A DNA stretch of 64,000 nucleotides from Salinarimonas ramus (GCF_014645695.1 NZ_BMMF01000011.1:1-64000); one strand, 5' to 3'; positions 19,745 to 29,901 are shown, numbered from the stretch's first letter. Made by a program: numbers and translations. Notes: generated by a model not told the origin, from the letters alone.

Positions 19745-20718
19745 GCCGCCGTGACGCGAGCCCGGAGCCGGCCGCCGGCGGGGTCACCCGCCGGCGCATC
19801 CTCGCGGTGGCGCCGCTCGCGGGCGCGGCGCTCGCGCTCGGCGCGCCGCCCTCGATCCGTCTCGCCCGCGCCCGCGCGAGCGAGACGCTGAGCATCGGCG
19901 ACATCCGGGTGCGCGTCGTCTCGGACGGGACGGTGGCGCTGCCCGTCTCCTTCACCCTGCCCCAGACAGGTGCCGCCGATCTCGACGCGCTGTTTCGCGA
20001 GAACGGCGAGGAGCCGCCGCGGGAATTCGTGAACCAGACCAACGTGGTGCTCATCGAGAGCGGAGATCGCCGCATCCTCGTCGACACGGGTTCCGGCCCG
20101 ACCTTCCAGGCGACCGCCGGACGGCTCACCGACGCGCTCCTCGAGATCGACGTCGCGCCCGAGGACGTCACCGACGTCGTCTTCACCCATGGCCACGCGG
20201 ATCATCTCTGGGGCGCGGTGGACGATTTCGAGGAAGGCCCGCGCTTCCCGAACGCCCGCCACGTCATGGGCGCCACCGAGCACGCCTACTGGACCGATCC
20301 CGCGACGCCGGAGACGGCGCCCGATTGGTTGAAGGGGCTGGCGCTGGGTGCGGCACGCGTCATCGGCACGCTCGGCGACGTGCTCGAGACCGCGGGCGAG
20401 GACGAAGAGATCGCGCCGGGGCTGCGTTACGTCCCGACCCCGGGCCACACGCCGGGGCACATGTCCGTGCTGGTCTCGAGCGGCGCCGACCAGCTGATGA
20501 TCGGGGGCGACGCGCTGACGAACGCGCTCGTCTCGTTCCAGAAGCCGGATTGGCCGCTGGGCACGGACCTCGACCGGGAGCTGGCGATCGCGACGCGCCT
20601 CTCCCTCCTCGACCGGCTCGCCACCGACCGGATCGGCCTCGTCGGCTTCCACCTGCCGTTCCCGGGGTTCGGATTCGCCGAAAGGCGTAACGACGCGTTC
20701 ATCTGGGTTTCAGGATGA
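19741..20718 (+). CDS. Tat-exported metallo-beta-lactamase-fold hydrolase (SoxH-like)
   Basis: The 325-residue protein has a twin-arginine signal (VTRRRILAVAPLAGAALALG) and a full MBL zinc site: HGHADH at 150-155, TPGHTPGHM and GGDAL. A further histidine is in VGFHLPFPGFGF near the C-terminus. MBL proteins in sox clusters (SoxH) are non-essential for thiosulfate oxidation in Paracoccus and have no firm substrate; glyoxalase-, persulfide- or thioester-type hydrolysis is possible. Four-base overlap with soxF shows it belongs to the operon. Confidence 0.82.
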   Translation: MSRRDASPEPAAGGVTRRRILAVAPLAGAALALGAPPSIRLARARASETLSIGDIRVRVVSDGTVALPVSFTLPQTGAADLDALFRENGEEPPREFVNQTNVVLIESGDRRILVDTGSGPTFQATAGRLTDALLEIDVAPEDVTDVVFTHGHADHLWGAVDDFEEGPRFPNARHVMGATEHAYWTDPATPETAPDWLKGLALGAARVIGTLGDVLETAGEDEEIAPGLRYVPTPGHTPGHMSVLVSSGADQLMIGGDALTNALVSFQKPDWPLGTDLDRELAIATRLSLLDRLATDRIGLVGFHLPFPGFGFAERRNDAFIWVSG

Positions 20719-20783
20719 AGCGCGCTATAACGGTCTAGCTGGAAAGGCTCCAAGCTCGACCAACACGCCGCAAGAGAGGAACT

Positions 20784-21179
20784 ATGCCCATGCGTACGAT
20801 CGCCCTCGCCGCCGCCTCGCTCGTCATGGCCGGCGGCATCGGCGCCGCCCAGGCCCAGGACGCCACCGCGGGTCAGCGCGTCTTCAACCAGTGCCGCGCC
20901 TGCCACCAGATCGGCGAGAACGCCCGCAACCTGGTGGGCCCGCAGCTCAACGGCCTCTTCGGCCGCGAGGCGGGTTCGGTGGAAGGCTACAACTATTCGC
21001 AAGCCTATCAGGCTCTCGAGAAGACCTGGGACCACGAGAACTTCGCCGTCTACATCAGGGATCCGCGCGGCGTGACGCCCGGCACGAAGATGGTCTATGC
21101 CGGCCTGCGCAACGACCAGCAGATCGCCGACCTGATCGCCTATCTCGATCAGTTCAACGCCGACGGCACCATGAAGTGA
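20784..21179 (+). CDS. Periplasmic class I cytochrome c
   Basis: The 131-residue protein has a cleaved signal (ending near AAQAQ), a CRACH heme site (C37-H41) and a Met ligand in TKMVYAGL (M103), as in cytochrome c2/c550. It is the natural soluble acceptor for electrons from SoxAX, SoxCD and the flavoprotein on the way to a terminal oxidase. GAGG precedes the ATG by a short spacer. It is the last gene before a strong hairpin; whether it is in the sox transcript or has its own promoter in the 65-base gap is unclear. Confidence 0.88.
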   Translation: MPMRTIALAAASLVMAGGIGAAQAQDATAGQRVFNQCRACHQIGENARNLVGPQLNGLFGREAGSVEGYNYSQAYQALEKTWDHENFAVYIRDPRGVTPGTKMVYAGLRNDQQIADLIAYLDQFNADGTMK

Positions 21180-21219
21180 GCCGATCCGGCGCCCTGGGCG
21201 CCGCGTTGGTGGACCTGCA

Positions 21220-21252
21220 CGAAGGCGGCGGACCCCGGGTCCGCCGCCTTCG
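21220..21252. terminator. Bidirectional hairpin between convergent genes
   Basis: A perfect 15-bp stem with a three-base loop lies between the cytochrome c gene and the converging ABC transporter gene. It can serve both transcripts; T content after the stem is low. Confidence 0.75.
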
Positions 21253-21293
21253 TCGTTCCGGGAGGACCGAACGGCGCGGCAAGCGCCCGCGCG

Positions 21294-23144
<1,851 letters not shown>

Positions 23145-23184
23145 GCCGTCCCCGTCATCGTTTCGCCGCGACGCGCCGCCTCGC

Positions 23185-23213
23185 TTGAACTCGTCTCGCC
23201 CCTGGGGTATAGC
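23185..23213 (+). promoter_or_regulatory. Sigma-70-type promoter for rpmE
   Basis: TTGAAC (-35, 23185-23190), a 17-base spacer and TATAGC (-10, 23208-23213) form a good match to the housekeeping consensus about 85 bases upstream of the rpmE start. Confidence 0.6.
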
Positions 23214-23302
23214 GCCGCGACCCCAGTCACAGGCTCGACATAACGTCGCAAGCCGTCGTCGTCACGCGGGACGCGCTAGCGACGGCGCGAGGAGTTCAAT
23301 CT

Positions 23303-23539
23303 ATGCCCAAGGCCGCCACCAACCATCCGGATTATCACTTCATCACCGTCCAGATGACGGACGGGACGACGTACCAGACGCGCTCGACCTACGGCAAGGA
23401 GGGCGACACCCTCCCGCTCGACATCGACCCCAAGACGCATCCGGCCTGGACCGGTGCCTCGCAGGCGCTGCTCGATCGCGGCGGCCGCGTGTCGCGCTTC
23501 AACAACCGCTTCGCCGGGATGAATTTCGGCCGCAAGTGA
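23303..23539 (+). CDS. rpmE: 50S ribosomal protein L31
   Basis: The 78-residue protein starts [20 protein letters not shown], the alphaproteobacterial L31 form. It lacks the zinc-binding cysteines of the C+ type and ends with the conserved [13 protein letters not shown]. It is monocistronic, with its own promoter and an intrinsic terminator downstream. Confidence 0.96.
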   Translation: MPKAATNHPDYHFITVQMTDGTTYQTRSTYGKEGDTLPLDIDPKTHPAWTGASQALLDRGGRVSRFNNRFAGMNFGRK

Positions 23540-23666
23540 GCGCTCGAAGCCGAGCGCTCGAGCCGATCGCTCGAAGCGAGCGCGCGGGCCTCGTCGGCCC
23601 GGCTGCCTCCTTCGGGCTCGCGCCCGTGCAGATCGCTTCGCACGCGGCTCCAGTCTCGCGTGCGCG

Positions 23667-23694
23667 CCCCGGCCGCCCCGCGGCCGGGGTTTTT
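23667..23694 (+). terminator. Intrinsic terminator after rpmE
   Basis: CCCCGGCCGC and its exact complement form a 10-bp stem with a CCC loop, followed by TTTTT. Between the rpmE stop and this stem (23540-23666) only repeated AGCGCTCGA-like palindromes are seen. Confidence 0.88.
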
Positions 23695-23819
23695 CGCGCT
23701 TTCGTGGTCCGCCGCTCCGTGGCCGGGCGTTTCGCTTCGGGCGCCGCCCGCGTGCTTGCGCCCGATGCCCCCTGCTGCTACCCGTTCCCCGTCCCGGCGC
23801 GCCCCGCCCGCCGGGCGAC

Positions 23820-23895
23820 GCCGGCTTAGCTCAGCTGGTAGAGCAACCGCCTTGTAAGCGGTAGGTCGTCGGTTCGAGTCCGACAGCCGGCACCA
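23820..23895 (+). tRNA. tRNA-Thr (anticodon TGT)
   Basis: The 76-base gene folds as a complete cloverleaf. The acceptor stem GCCGGCT pairs with AGCCGGC, the anticodon loop CTTGTAA (23851-23857) carries TGT, and the T arm contains GGTTCGAGTCC. The CCA end is encoded. It reads ACA threonine codons. Confidence 0.97.
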
Positions 23896-24120
23896 TGTTT
23901 TTCAAGGGCTTAGCCATTGTGCAGGGTCCTCGTTTAGACTGCCTTGGCGGGCGCGTTTAGACTTTCCGTTCGGGAGGCGTTCGCGCGGAGCATCGCGCGG
24001 CTGCAGGAACGTGCTTCGATAGCGCCCGTGCAGCGCGCATCCGTCAGTCTGCGCCGGTCACCTGGTGGACGTGCTCGAGACCGCAGCCTGAAACCTGCGC
24101 ACCCCGCTCGTCACGACCAA
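23896..24120 (+). other. Post-tRNA stretch, possible insertion-element remnant
   Basis: No gene is supportable. CGTTTAGACT is repeated directly (23931-23940 and 23954-23963) soon after a TGTGCAGGGTCCT sequence, resembling the end of a decayed insertion sequence. A short frame ending at the TGA near 24090 (GHLVDVLETAA) reads like the C-terminus of a lost gene. Integration beside a tRNA 3' end fits, but no integrase or att duplication was found. Confidence 0.3.
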
Positions 24121-24152
24121 GAACGCCCCCGAGGTCATCCTCGGGGGCGTTC
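24121..24152. terminator. Strong stem-loop, 14-bp perfect stem
   Basis: GAACGCCCCCGAGG and its exact complement flank a TCAT loop. It lies between the post-tRNA remnant and the convergent DUF1127 gene and can terminate from either side. The T run is short. Confidence 0.75.
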
Positions 24153-24198
24153 GCGTCTTCGTCGTCATGCGTCGGGTGCGCTCACCCGGGATCGTCGG

Positions 24199-24558
24199 TC
24201 ACGCCGCCTGGCGCGTGGCCTCGACCCTGGCTCGTTGCGCCGCCTCGGGATCGTCGCGGCCGCCGCTCACCACCGTGAGCGTGGGCTGCCGCGTGTGCTT
24301 GCGCTCCAGGCGTCGAAGCGCGAGGCGGTGCGAAGGGTCCACCCGATAGGGCTCCGCGAGGGCGCAGTGCACGTCCGAGCGCGTCACCCCGATGTCCTCG
24401 AGGAGCCGATCGTCGAGATCGGAGAGCCGCATCACGGCGCGGCGGTTGACCATGGCCTTCCAGATCGCGCCGAACGTCGCCGCGAGCGAGACGATGAGGA
24501 AGCGGGCGAGGATCTCGCCCTTCGACGAAGAGGTCGGGGGGAGGATCTTGCCGGTCAT
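24199..24558 (-). CDS. DUF1127 domain protein
   Basis: The 119-residue protein has a hydrophobic segment near 18-34 followed by the DUF1127 (YjiS-like) motif LSDLDDRLLEDIGVTRSDV near 45-63. Small DUF1127 proteins in alphaproteobacteria influence RNA turnover and phosphate or stress responses; longer forms like this one are uncharacterised. AAAGGAGA upstream fixes the ATG at 24558. It is divergent from the LysR gene, with a dyad in the shared spacer. Confidence 0.8.
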   Translation of the reverse strand: MTGKILPPTSSSKGEILARFLIVSLAATFGAIWKAMVNRRAVMRLSDLDDRLLEDIGVTRSDVHCALAEPYRVDPSHRLALRRLERKHTRQPTLTVVSGGRDDPEAAQRARVEATRQAA

Positions 24559-24705
24559 GGTCGGCTCTCCTTTCGAGAGATGGGCGCCCGGGAGCGGACG
24601 CGAACGAAAACGGGCGGGCGCCGCGTGGCGGGCCCGGCAGTCCAGGATCTCTGGGAAGGCTGCCCCGGTCTTATGCCAGCCGACGGCTGATGACGGAAAC
24701 GAATG

Positions 24706-24718
24706 TTCCTGATAGGAA
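24706..24718. promoter_or_regulatory. Candidate LysR operator dyad
   Basis: TTCCT-GAT-AGGAA is a perfect 5+5 palindrome between the divergent DUF1127 and LysR genes, 16 bases ahead of the regulator start. This is where LysR regulators usually bind to autoregulate and control a divergent target. Confidence 0.45.
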
Positions 24719-24733
24719 TGATAAGCAGCCTTC

Positions 24734-25642
24734 ATGAGCCGGGATGCGATCGCCATGCACATGATCGACATCGAGCAATTGCGGACCTTCGTGGCCATCG
24801 CCGATCATCGCTCCTTCACCCGCGCCGGGGAGGTCGTGCACAAGACGCAATCGGCCGTCTCCATGCAGATGAAGCGCCTGGAGGAGCGCGTCGGACGCCC
24901 GCTCTTCGCCCGTGACGGGCGCGGCGTGCGCCTCACCGAGGACGGGGAGCGGCTGCTCGGCTATGCGAGGCGCATCCTGCGGCTCAATTCCGAATGCCTG
25001 GCCTCCTTCGAGGAGGCGGCCCTCACCGGGCGCGTCCGGCTCGGCGTGCCCGACGATTACGCCGAGCGCTACCTGCCGGAGATCCTCGCGCGGTTCTCGC
25101 AGACGCATCCGCAGGCGGAGGTGACCGTGGTGTGCGAGCCATCGCCGATGCTGATGGATCGCCTCCGTGGCGAGGATCTCGACCTCGCCATCGTCACCCA
25201 CGTGGCGAGCCGCGGCTATCCCGCCGAGGTGGTGCGCATCGAGCGGCTGCTCTGGGTCGCCTCGGCGCGCCACACGGTCCACGAGGAGACGCCGCTGCCG
25301 CTGGCGCTCGGGCGCCCCACCTGCGACTGGCGCCAGGACGCCACCGCCAAGCTCGAGGCGATGGGGCGCGCCTTCCGCATTCTCTACGCGAGCTGGAACT
25401 CGAGCGCGGTGGGCGCCGCCGTGCAGGCCGGGCTCGCCGTCTCCGTCCTGCCCGAGAGCGCGGTGCGCTCCGGGATGCGCGTGCTCGGACCCTCCGACGG
25501 CTTCCCGGCGCTCGCCACCTGCAAGATCGCGATCCTGCGCAACCGCTCCGCGGCCACGCCGCTGTCGGCCGCGCTCGCCGAGGAGATCCGGCTGAGCCTC
25601 GACAATCTGGGCTCCTACACCGCGGGCGAGGCGGCGGAATAG
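24734..25642 (+). CDS. LysR-family transcriptional regulator
   Basis: The 302-residue protein has a winged-helix domain at the N-terminus (IEQLRTFVAIADHRSFTRAGEVVHKTQSAVSMQMKRLE, broken here by its helix boundaries, with the recognition helix around KTQSAVSMQ). A periplasmic-binding-like effector domain spans about residues 100-295. In-frame starts at 24755 and 24761 would give the more usual MIDIEQ opening; no strong RBS separates the choices. The divergent DUF1127 gene is the probable target. The effector is unknown. Confidence 0.88.
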   Translation: MSRDAIAMHMIDIEQLRTFVAIADHRSFTRAGEVVHKTQSAVSMQMKRLEERVGRPLFARDGRGVRLTEDGERLLGYARRILRLNSECLASFEEAALTGRVRLGVPDDYAERYLPEILARFSQTHPQAEVTVVCEPSPMLMDRLRGEDLDLAIVTHVASRGYPAEVVRIERLLWVASARHTVHEETPLPLALGRPTCDWRQDATAKLEAMGRAFRILYASWNSSAVGAAVQAGLAVSVLPESAVRSGMRVLGPSDGFPALATCKIAILRNRSAATPLSAALAEEIRLSLDNLGSYTAGEAAE

Positions 25643-25964
25643 GTCGTCGCCGGAGCCCGCGAGGGTGGCGCGTCCCCGAGTCGAACGGTCGCAGGAACCA
25701 CGCCGCTTCCATGTGGACAAGACGCCGCGGCGCGCTTGTCGCGACGCCTCGAATCTTCGACGGTCGAACCACTTTGCAAGACGGGAGTCGGGCGGGCTAA
25801 AGTCGAAAGCGAGGTGATTCGCGCCTCTCGTCCCGGAAAGATCCGGGCCGGGATGCGATTCATCCGCCGATCGCGGTCCGGGGCAGCGTATTCGCCCGCC
25901 GTCCCTCGTCTAAATCGACGTGGTTCGACCCTCTCTCGCGTCTCGCGACGCCAATCGGAACGCT
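25643..25964 (+). promoter_or_regulatory. ybjN upstream region dense in GANTC sites
   Basis: This 322-base gap has no gene. Five GANTC sites fall in 184 bases (25678, 25751, 25785, 25816 and 25857), against less than one expected, suggesting control by CcrM methylation. A small stem-loop, CCCGGA-AAGA-TCCGGG, lies at 25832-25847. Confidence 0.45.
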
Positions 25965-26471
25965 ATGACCGACCTCCTCCTCCTCCCCGACGACGATCGC
26001 ACCGAGCACCCCCTCGACGTGGTGGAGCGCGTGGCCGCCATGTGCGACTGGGTCTTCGACCGGGCCGAGACGGACGAGATGTCGGTCTCCGTGCGCGGCG
26101 CGCACGCGGACTACCAGATCGCCTTCACCTGGATCGAGGACGTCGAGGCGCTCCACGTCGCCTGCGCCTTCGACCTTCGGGTGCCCGAGCGCCGCCGCGG
26201 GGAGATCCTGCAGCTCGTCTCCATGATCAACGAGCAGCTCTGGGTCGGGCATTTCGACCTGTGGTCGAACGAGGGCGTGGTGATGTTCCGCCATGCGCTG
26301 CTCCTCACCGGCGGCGCCGAGCCGCGCAAGGGCCAGTGCGAGATGCTGATGCAGGCCGCCGTCGAGGCCTGCGAGCGGCACTATCAGGCCTTCCAGTTCA
26401 TCATCTGGGCCGGCAAGTCGGCGCGCGAGGCGCTCGACAGCGTGCTCTTCGAGACGGAAGGTGAGGCCTGA
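25965..26471 (+). CDS. YbjN-domain protein
   Basis: The 168-residue YbjN-family protein has the fold's TWIEDVEALHVACAFDLRVP and LWSNEGVVMFRHALLL strands and no signal peptide. YbjN proteins resemble type III secretion chaperones and alter motility and stress traits when overexpressed in E. coli; the biochemical role is unknown. The ATG at 25965 gives the family N-terminus (MTDLLLLPDDD); a GTG-extended frame from 25920 is less likely. proC follows, as in many Hyphomicrobiales. Confidence 0.85.
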   Translation: MTDLLLLPDDDRTEHPLDVVERVAAMCDWVFDRAETDEMSVSVRGAHADYQIAFTWIEDVEALHVACAFDLRVPERRRGEILQLVSMINEQLWVGHFDLWSNEGVVMFRHALLLTGGAEPRKGQCEMLMQAAVEACERHYQAFQFIIWAGKSAREALDSVLFETEGEA

Positions 26472-26493
26472 TCGGGCGAGCCCTCGCCCGATC
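26470..26493 (+). terminator. Stem-loop at the ybjN-proC junction
   Basis: GATCGGGCGAG pairs perfectly with CTCGCCCGATC across a two-base spacer. It starts at the ybjN stop and ends 24 bases before proC. With no T run, it may be an attenuator or an mRNA processing site. Confidence 0.4.
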
Positions 26494-26517
26494 GAGCCCG
26501 CGCCGGAGCCCGAGACC

Positions 26518-27345
26518 ATGACCGACACGCGACTTCCCCGCAGCCTCGCCCTCGTGGGCGCGGGCAAGATGGGCGGCGCCATGCTCGAGGGCTGGCTCGC
26601 CGCGGGCCTTCCTGGCGCGGCGGTCTCGATCCACGATCCGCAGCCCTCCGAGGCGATGGCGCGCCTGTGCGCCGAGAAGGGCGTCGCGGTGAACCCGCAG
26701 CCCGGCGCCGCCGGCTCGGCGGAGGTGCTGGTTCTCGCCATCAAGCCGCAGATGCTCGATGCCGCCGCGCCGGCGCTGCAGCCGCTCGTCTCGGGTGAGA
26801 CGCTCGTCGTCTCGGTGCTCGCCGGCAAGACGGTGGCGAACCTCGAGGCGGCGCTCCCCGCCGCGCGCGCCATCGTGCGCGCCATGCCCAACCTCCCGGC
26901 CTCCATCGGCGCCGGCGCGACGGGCGCCTACGCCAATGCGGGCACGAGCGCAGAGCAGCGCGAGATCGCCGACACGCTTCTTCGCGCGTCGGGCCTCGTC
27001 GAATGGGTCGAGGACGAGGCGCTGATCGACGCCGTCACCGGCGTCTCGGGCTCGGGCCCGGCCTACGTCTTCGCGCTGGTCGAGGCGCTGGCGCAGGCGG
27101 GCGTCGCCGCGGGGCTGGCCGAGGATCTCGCCATGCGCCTCGCGCGCCAGACGGTTGTCGGCGCCGGCGCGCTCCTCGCCCAGAGCGATCTACCCGCCGC
27201 GACGCTGCGGGCCAACGTCACCTCGCCCGGCGGCACCACGGCGGCGGGCCTCGCCGTGCTCCAGCGCGCCGAGAACGGTCTCCCGGACCTCGTCCGCGAG
27301 ACGGTCGCCGCCGCCAAGCGGCGCGCGGGGGAATTGTCGGGCTGA
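26518..27345 (+). CDS. proC: Pyrroline-5-carboxylate reductase
   Basis: This enzyme catalyses the last step of proline synthesis, NAD(P)H reduction of pyrroline-5-carboxylate. The 275-residue protein has the Rossmann motif LVGAGKMGGAML near residue 12, AIKPQMLD, RAMPNLPASIGAG, the substrate loop TGVSGSGPAYVF and the C-terminal signature VTSPGGTTAAGL. The ATG at 26518 matches the family start. It lies 46 bases after ybjN, probably in the same transcript. Confidence 0.95.
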   Translation: MTDTRLPRSLALVGAGKMGGAMLEGWLAAGLPGAAVSIHDPQPSEAMARLCAEKGVAVNPQPGAAGSAEVLVLAIKPQMLDAAAPALQPLVSGETLVVSVLAGKTVANLEAALPAARAIVRAMPNLPASIGAGATGAYANAGTSAEQREIADTLLRASGLVEWVEDEALIDAVTGVSGSGPAYVFALVEALAQAGVAAGLAEDLAMRLARQTVVGAGALLAQSDLPAATLRANVTSPGGTTAAGLAVLQRAENGLPDLVRETVAAAKRRAGELSG

Positions 27346-27405
27346 GATGCGCCGCGCGGTGCGCTCTGCTAGGACGGCTGTCGTCATCCCCCGCGGAGCT
27401 TTCCC

Positions 27406-28032
27406 ATGCACGCGCCCGACGCGCCCGGTCATCTCATCTGCCGTATCGACGGTTACACGGACCTGCCGCCCGGCAAGCTCGCGAACCTCGTCACCTACCT
27501 GGAGATGACCCGCCCCCCGCCGCCCGGTGCGGCGGCGCGGCCGGACCTCGCGCTCGTCCCCACCGACACGGATCTCGACGCCTATCGCGCGCTCTACCGG
27601 CGCATCGGCGAGCGCTGGCTGTGGATGGGCCGGCTCGTCCTCTCGGACGCCACGCTCGCGCGCACGCTCGCCGACGAGCGGCTCGTCTCGCGCACGCTGA
27701 TCCGCGAGGGCGAGGCGATCGGGCTCGCGGAAATCCTGTTCGCGAGCCCCGAGGAGGCCGAGCTGTGCTATTTCGGGCTCGTGCCGGAGGCGATCGGCGG
27801 CGGGGCGGGGCGCTGGCTGATGGAGGCGATCCTCGCCCAGGCCTTCGCGCGCCCGATCCGCCGCCTCGTCGTCCATACCTGCACCTTCGACCACCCGGGT
27901 GCGGTGGGCTTCTACGTGCGCTCCGGCTTCCGGCCCTACAAGCGCGCCGTCGAGATCCACGACGACCCGCGCCTGTCGGGCGTCCTGCCCCGAGAGGCGG
28001 GGGCGGACGTCTGGCCGGTGATCGAGCCCTGA
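27406..28032 (+). CDS. GNAT-family N-acetyltransferase
   Basis: The 208-residue protein has a GNAT fold from about residue 70. VGLAEILF-like strand 4 is present as AIGLAEILFASPEEAELCYFG, and the acetyl-CoA loop is GLVPEAIGGGAGRWLMEAI. The C-terminal HPGAVGFYVRSGFRPYK is the classic motif B. The N-terminal 60 residues are a family-specific extension. The acceptor substrate is unknown. It follows proC and precedes a LysR gene by four bases. Confidence 0.86.
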   Translation: MHAPDAPGHLICRIDGYTDLPPGKLANLVTYLEMTRPPPPGAAARPDLALVPTDTDLDAYRALYRRIGERWLWMGRLVLSDATLARTLADERLVSRTLIREGEAIGLAEILFASPEEAELCYFGLVPEAIGGGAGRWLMEAILAQAFARPIRRLVVHTCTFDHPGAVGFYVRSGFRPYKRAVEIHDDPRLSGVLPREAGADVWPVIEP

Positions 28033-28036
28033 TCCC

Positions 28037-28951
28037 ATGTTCGACATCCGCGACGCCGAGGTGGTGCGAGAGGTGGTGCGCTGCGGGGGCTTTCGCGCGG
28101 CGGCGACGCGGCTCAACCTGACGCAATCGGCGATCTCCGCGCGGGTCTCCGCGCTGGAGGAGCGGCTCTCCATCACGATCTTCGACCGCAAGCGCCGCGG
28201 CGCGCGGCTGACGCCGCAGGGGAGGGCCTTCCTGGAGCAGGCGGGGCGGCTCGTCACCCTCCGCGACGCCATCGCCGAGAGCTTCGCCCCCGACGCCGGC
28301 TTCGTCGGCACGCTGCGCATCGGCGTCGCGGAGACGATCGTCCACACCTGGCTCGCGGGCATGCTCACCCGCGTCCGGGATGCGCTGCCGCGCATCCGCA
28401 TCGAGCTCTCGGTCGAGACCTCGCCGATCCTGGCGCGCCAGCTCGGCGAGGACGCGATCGACGTCGCCGTCCTGATGGAGCCCCTCGCTCCCGAGGGCGC
28501 CGTCGCGACGCCGCTCTACACCTGCCGGCTCGACTGGTTCGCCGCCCCCGCGCTCGCGCTGCCGGCGGAGCCCCTCGACACGTCGGCTCTCGCCGCGCAG
28601 CCCATCGTCACCTTCGCGCGCGGCACGATCCCCTATGCCGAGCTCGAGCGGCGCCTGCCGGGCGATGGCCTCGCGCCGCCGCTGCTCCACGCCTGCGCCT
28701 CCCTGTCGACGACGCTCCACCTCGCCCGCGACGGCTTCGGCATCGGCCTCCTGCCGGCACCCATGGCCGCCGCCGATCTCGCGCGGGGCACGCTGCGGCG
28801 GGTCGAGACCACGGGCGAGGCGCGGATGTCGGACCTCGCCTTCGCCTTCGCCCACATGCCGCGCCGCAGCGAGAGCGTCATGCAGGCGCTCCTCGCCGCG
28901 GCGCGAGCGGCCATCGCCGACTTCGTGCATGATCGTTCTGAGAGATCATGA
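28037..28951 (+). CDS. LysR-family regulator of the TRAP/DUF1445 cassette
   Basis: The 304-residue protein has the LysR helix-turn-helix (GGFRAAATRLNLTQSAISAR) at 18-37 and a ligand-binding domain after about residue 90. The RBS lies in the end of the acetyltransferase gene. It is directly upstream of, and co-directional with, the DUF1445 and TRAP genes, so it probably controls their induction by the transported acid. The 82-base gap after it contains AT-rich TGATGATCAATATTTGATCG, a likely operator/promoter for the cassette. Confidence 0.88.
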   Translation: MFDIRDAEVVREVVRCGGFRAAATRLNLTQSAISARVSALEERLSITIFDRKRRGARLTPQGRAFLEQAGRLVTLRDAIAESFAPDAGFVGTLRIGVAETIVHTWLAGMLTRVRDALPRIRIELSVETSPILARQLGEDAIDVAVLMEPLAPEGAVATPLYTCRLDWFAAPALALPAEPLDTSALAAQPIVTFARGTIPYAELERRLPGDGLAPPLLHACASLSTTLHLARDGFGIGLLPAPMAAADLARGTLRRVETTGEARMSDLAFAFAHMPRRSESVMQALLAAARAAIADFVHDRSERS

Positions 28952-28985
28952 TGATCAATATTTGATCGATTGACCCGATTTGATC
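28935..28985 (+). promoter_or_regulatory. AT-rich operator/promoter before DUF1445-TRAP cassette
   Basis: The segment around 28946-28985 contains repeated TGATC/GATCA words (ATCATGATGATCAATATTTGATCG, given here by its parts: ATGATGATCA and TTTGATCG, then TTTGATCGG). These are direct and inverted GATCA elements. It is far more AT-rich than its surroundings and lies just downstream of the LysR gene, as expected for an inducible promoter. Confidence 0.45.
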
Positions 28986-29033
28986 GGGGTGGAACACTTC
29001 CCTTACGGTATTTCGCAGCCGAGAGGGGAGCGC

Positions 29034-29837
29034 ATGCAGCCCATCGCGCGTGTCGTGGACGAGAGCCCGGCGGACCTGCGCCGCGCCATCCGCGCCGGCA
29101 GCGTCCGCGGCCCGACGACGGGGCGGGCGCCCGGCTACCTGCAGGGCAATCTCGCGATCCTGCCCCGCACTCACGCGCAGGACTTTCTCGCCTTCTGCGT
29201 CGCGAACCCCAAGCCCTGCCCCTTGATCGGCGTGTCCGAGCCCGGCGATCCGCGCGTGCCGTCGCTGGGCGCCGATCTCGACCTGCGCACGGATGTCGGC
29301 GCCTACCGCGTCTTCCGCGGCGGGCCGACCTACGAGCGCGTGGCCGATCTCGCGGGCGTGTGGCGCGACGATCTCGTCGGCTTCGTCATCGGCTGCTCGT
29401 TCTCCTTCGAGGAGAGCCTCCAGCGCGCCCGCATCCCCGTGCGCCACATCGCGGCGGGGCGAAACGTGCCCATGTACGTGACGAACCTGGAGACCCGCCG
29501 CGCCGGCCCCTTCGGCGGGCCGATGGTGGTCTCCATGCGGGCCTTCTCGCCGGCGGACGCGATCCGCGCCATCGTGCTCTCCGAGCGCCAGCCGCTCGCC
29601 CACGGCGCGCCGGTCCATATCGGCGATCCCGCGCAGATCGGCATACCCGACCTGGCGAACCCCGATTTCGGCGATGCGCCGGTCCTGGAGCCCGGCGACG
29701 TCCCGGTCTTCTGGGCCTGCGGGGTGACGCCCCAGGTCGCCATCCGCGAGGCGCGGCCGGACCTCGCCGTCACCCACGAGCCCGGGCACATGCTCGTCAC
29801 GGACAAGCCCGCGGAAGGAGCGAGCATCGGCCCGTGA
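29034..29837 (+). CDS. DUF1445 putative hydro-lyase
   Basis: The 267-residue protein belongs to the DUF1445/YcsI family ([69 protein letters not shown]). These are annotated as putative hydro-lyases; one characterised branch is mitochondrial D-glutamate cyclase. The cysteines in [17 protein letters not shown] and WACGVTP are conserved. GAGGGGAG upstream selects the ATG at 29034. Its place between LysR and TRAP genes suggests it acts on the imported hydroxy or amino acid; the substrate is inferred only as a carboxylate. Confidence 0.85.
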   Translation: MQPIARVVDESPADLRRAIRAGSVRGPTTGRAPGYLQGNLAILPRTHAQDFLAFCVANPKPCPLIGVSEPGDPRVPSLGADLDLRTDVGAYRVFRGGPTYERVADLAGVWRDDLVGFVIGCSFSFEESLQRARIPVRHIAAGRNVPMYVTNLETRRAGPFGGPMVVSMRAFSPADAIRAIVLSERQPLAHGAPVHIGDPAQIGIPDLANPDFGDAPVLEPGDVPVFWACGVTPQVAIREARPDLAVTHEPGHMLVTDKPAEGASIGP

Positions 29838-29901
29838 CGGGCGCCAGCCGGCGTCGCTTCATGCGCCCGGACGGGCGCCAACCAGAGGGAAAGGAACAGC
29901 C

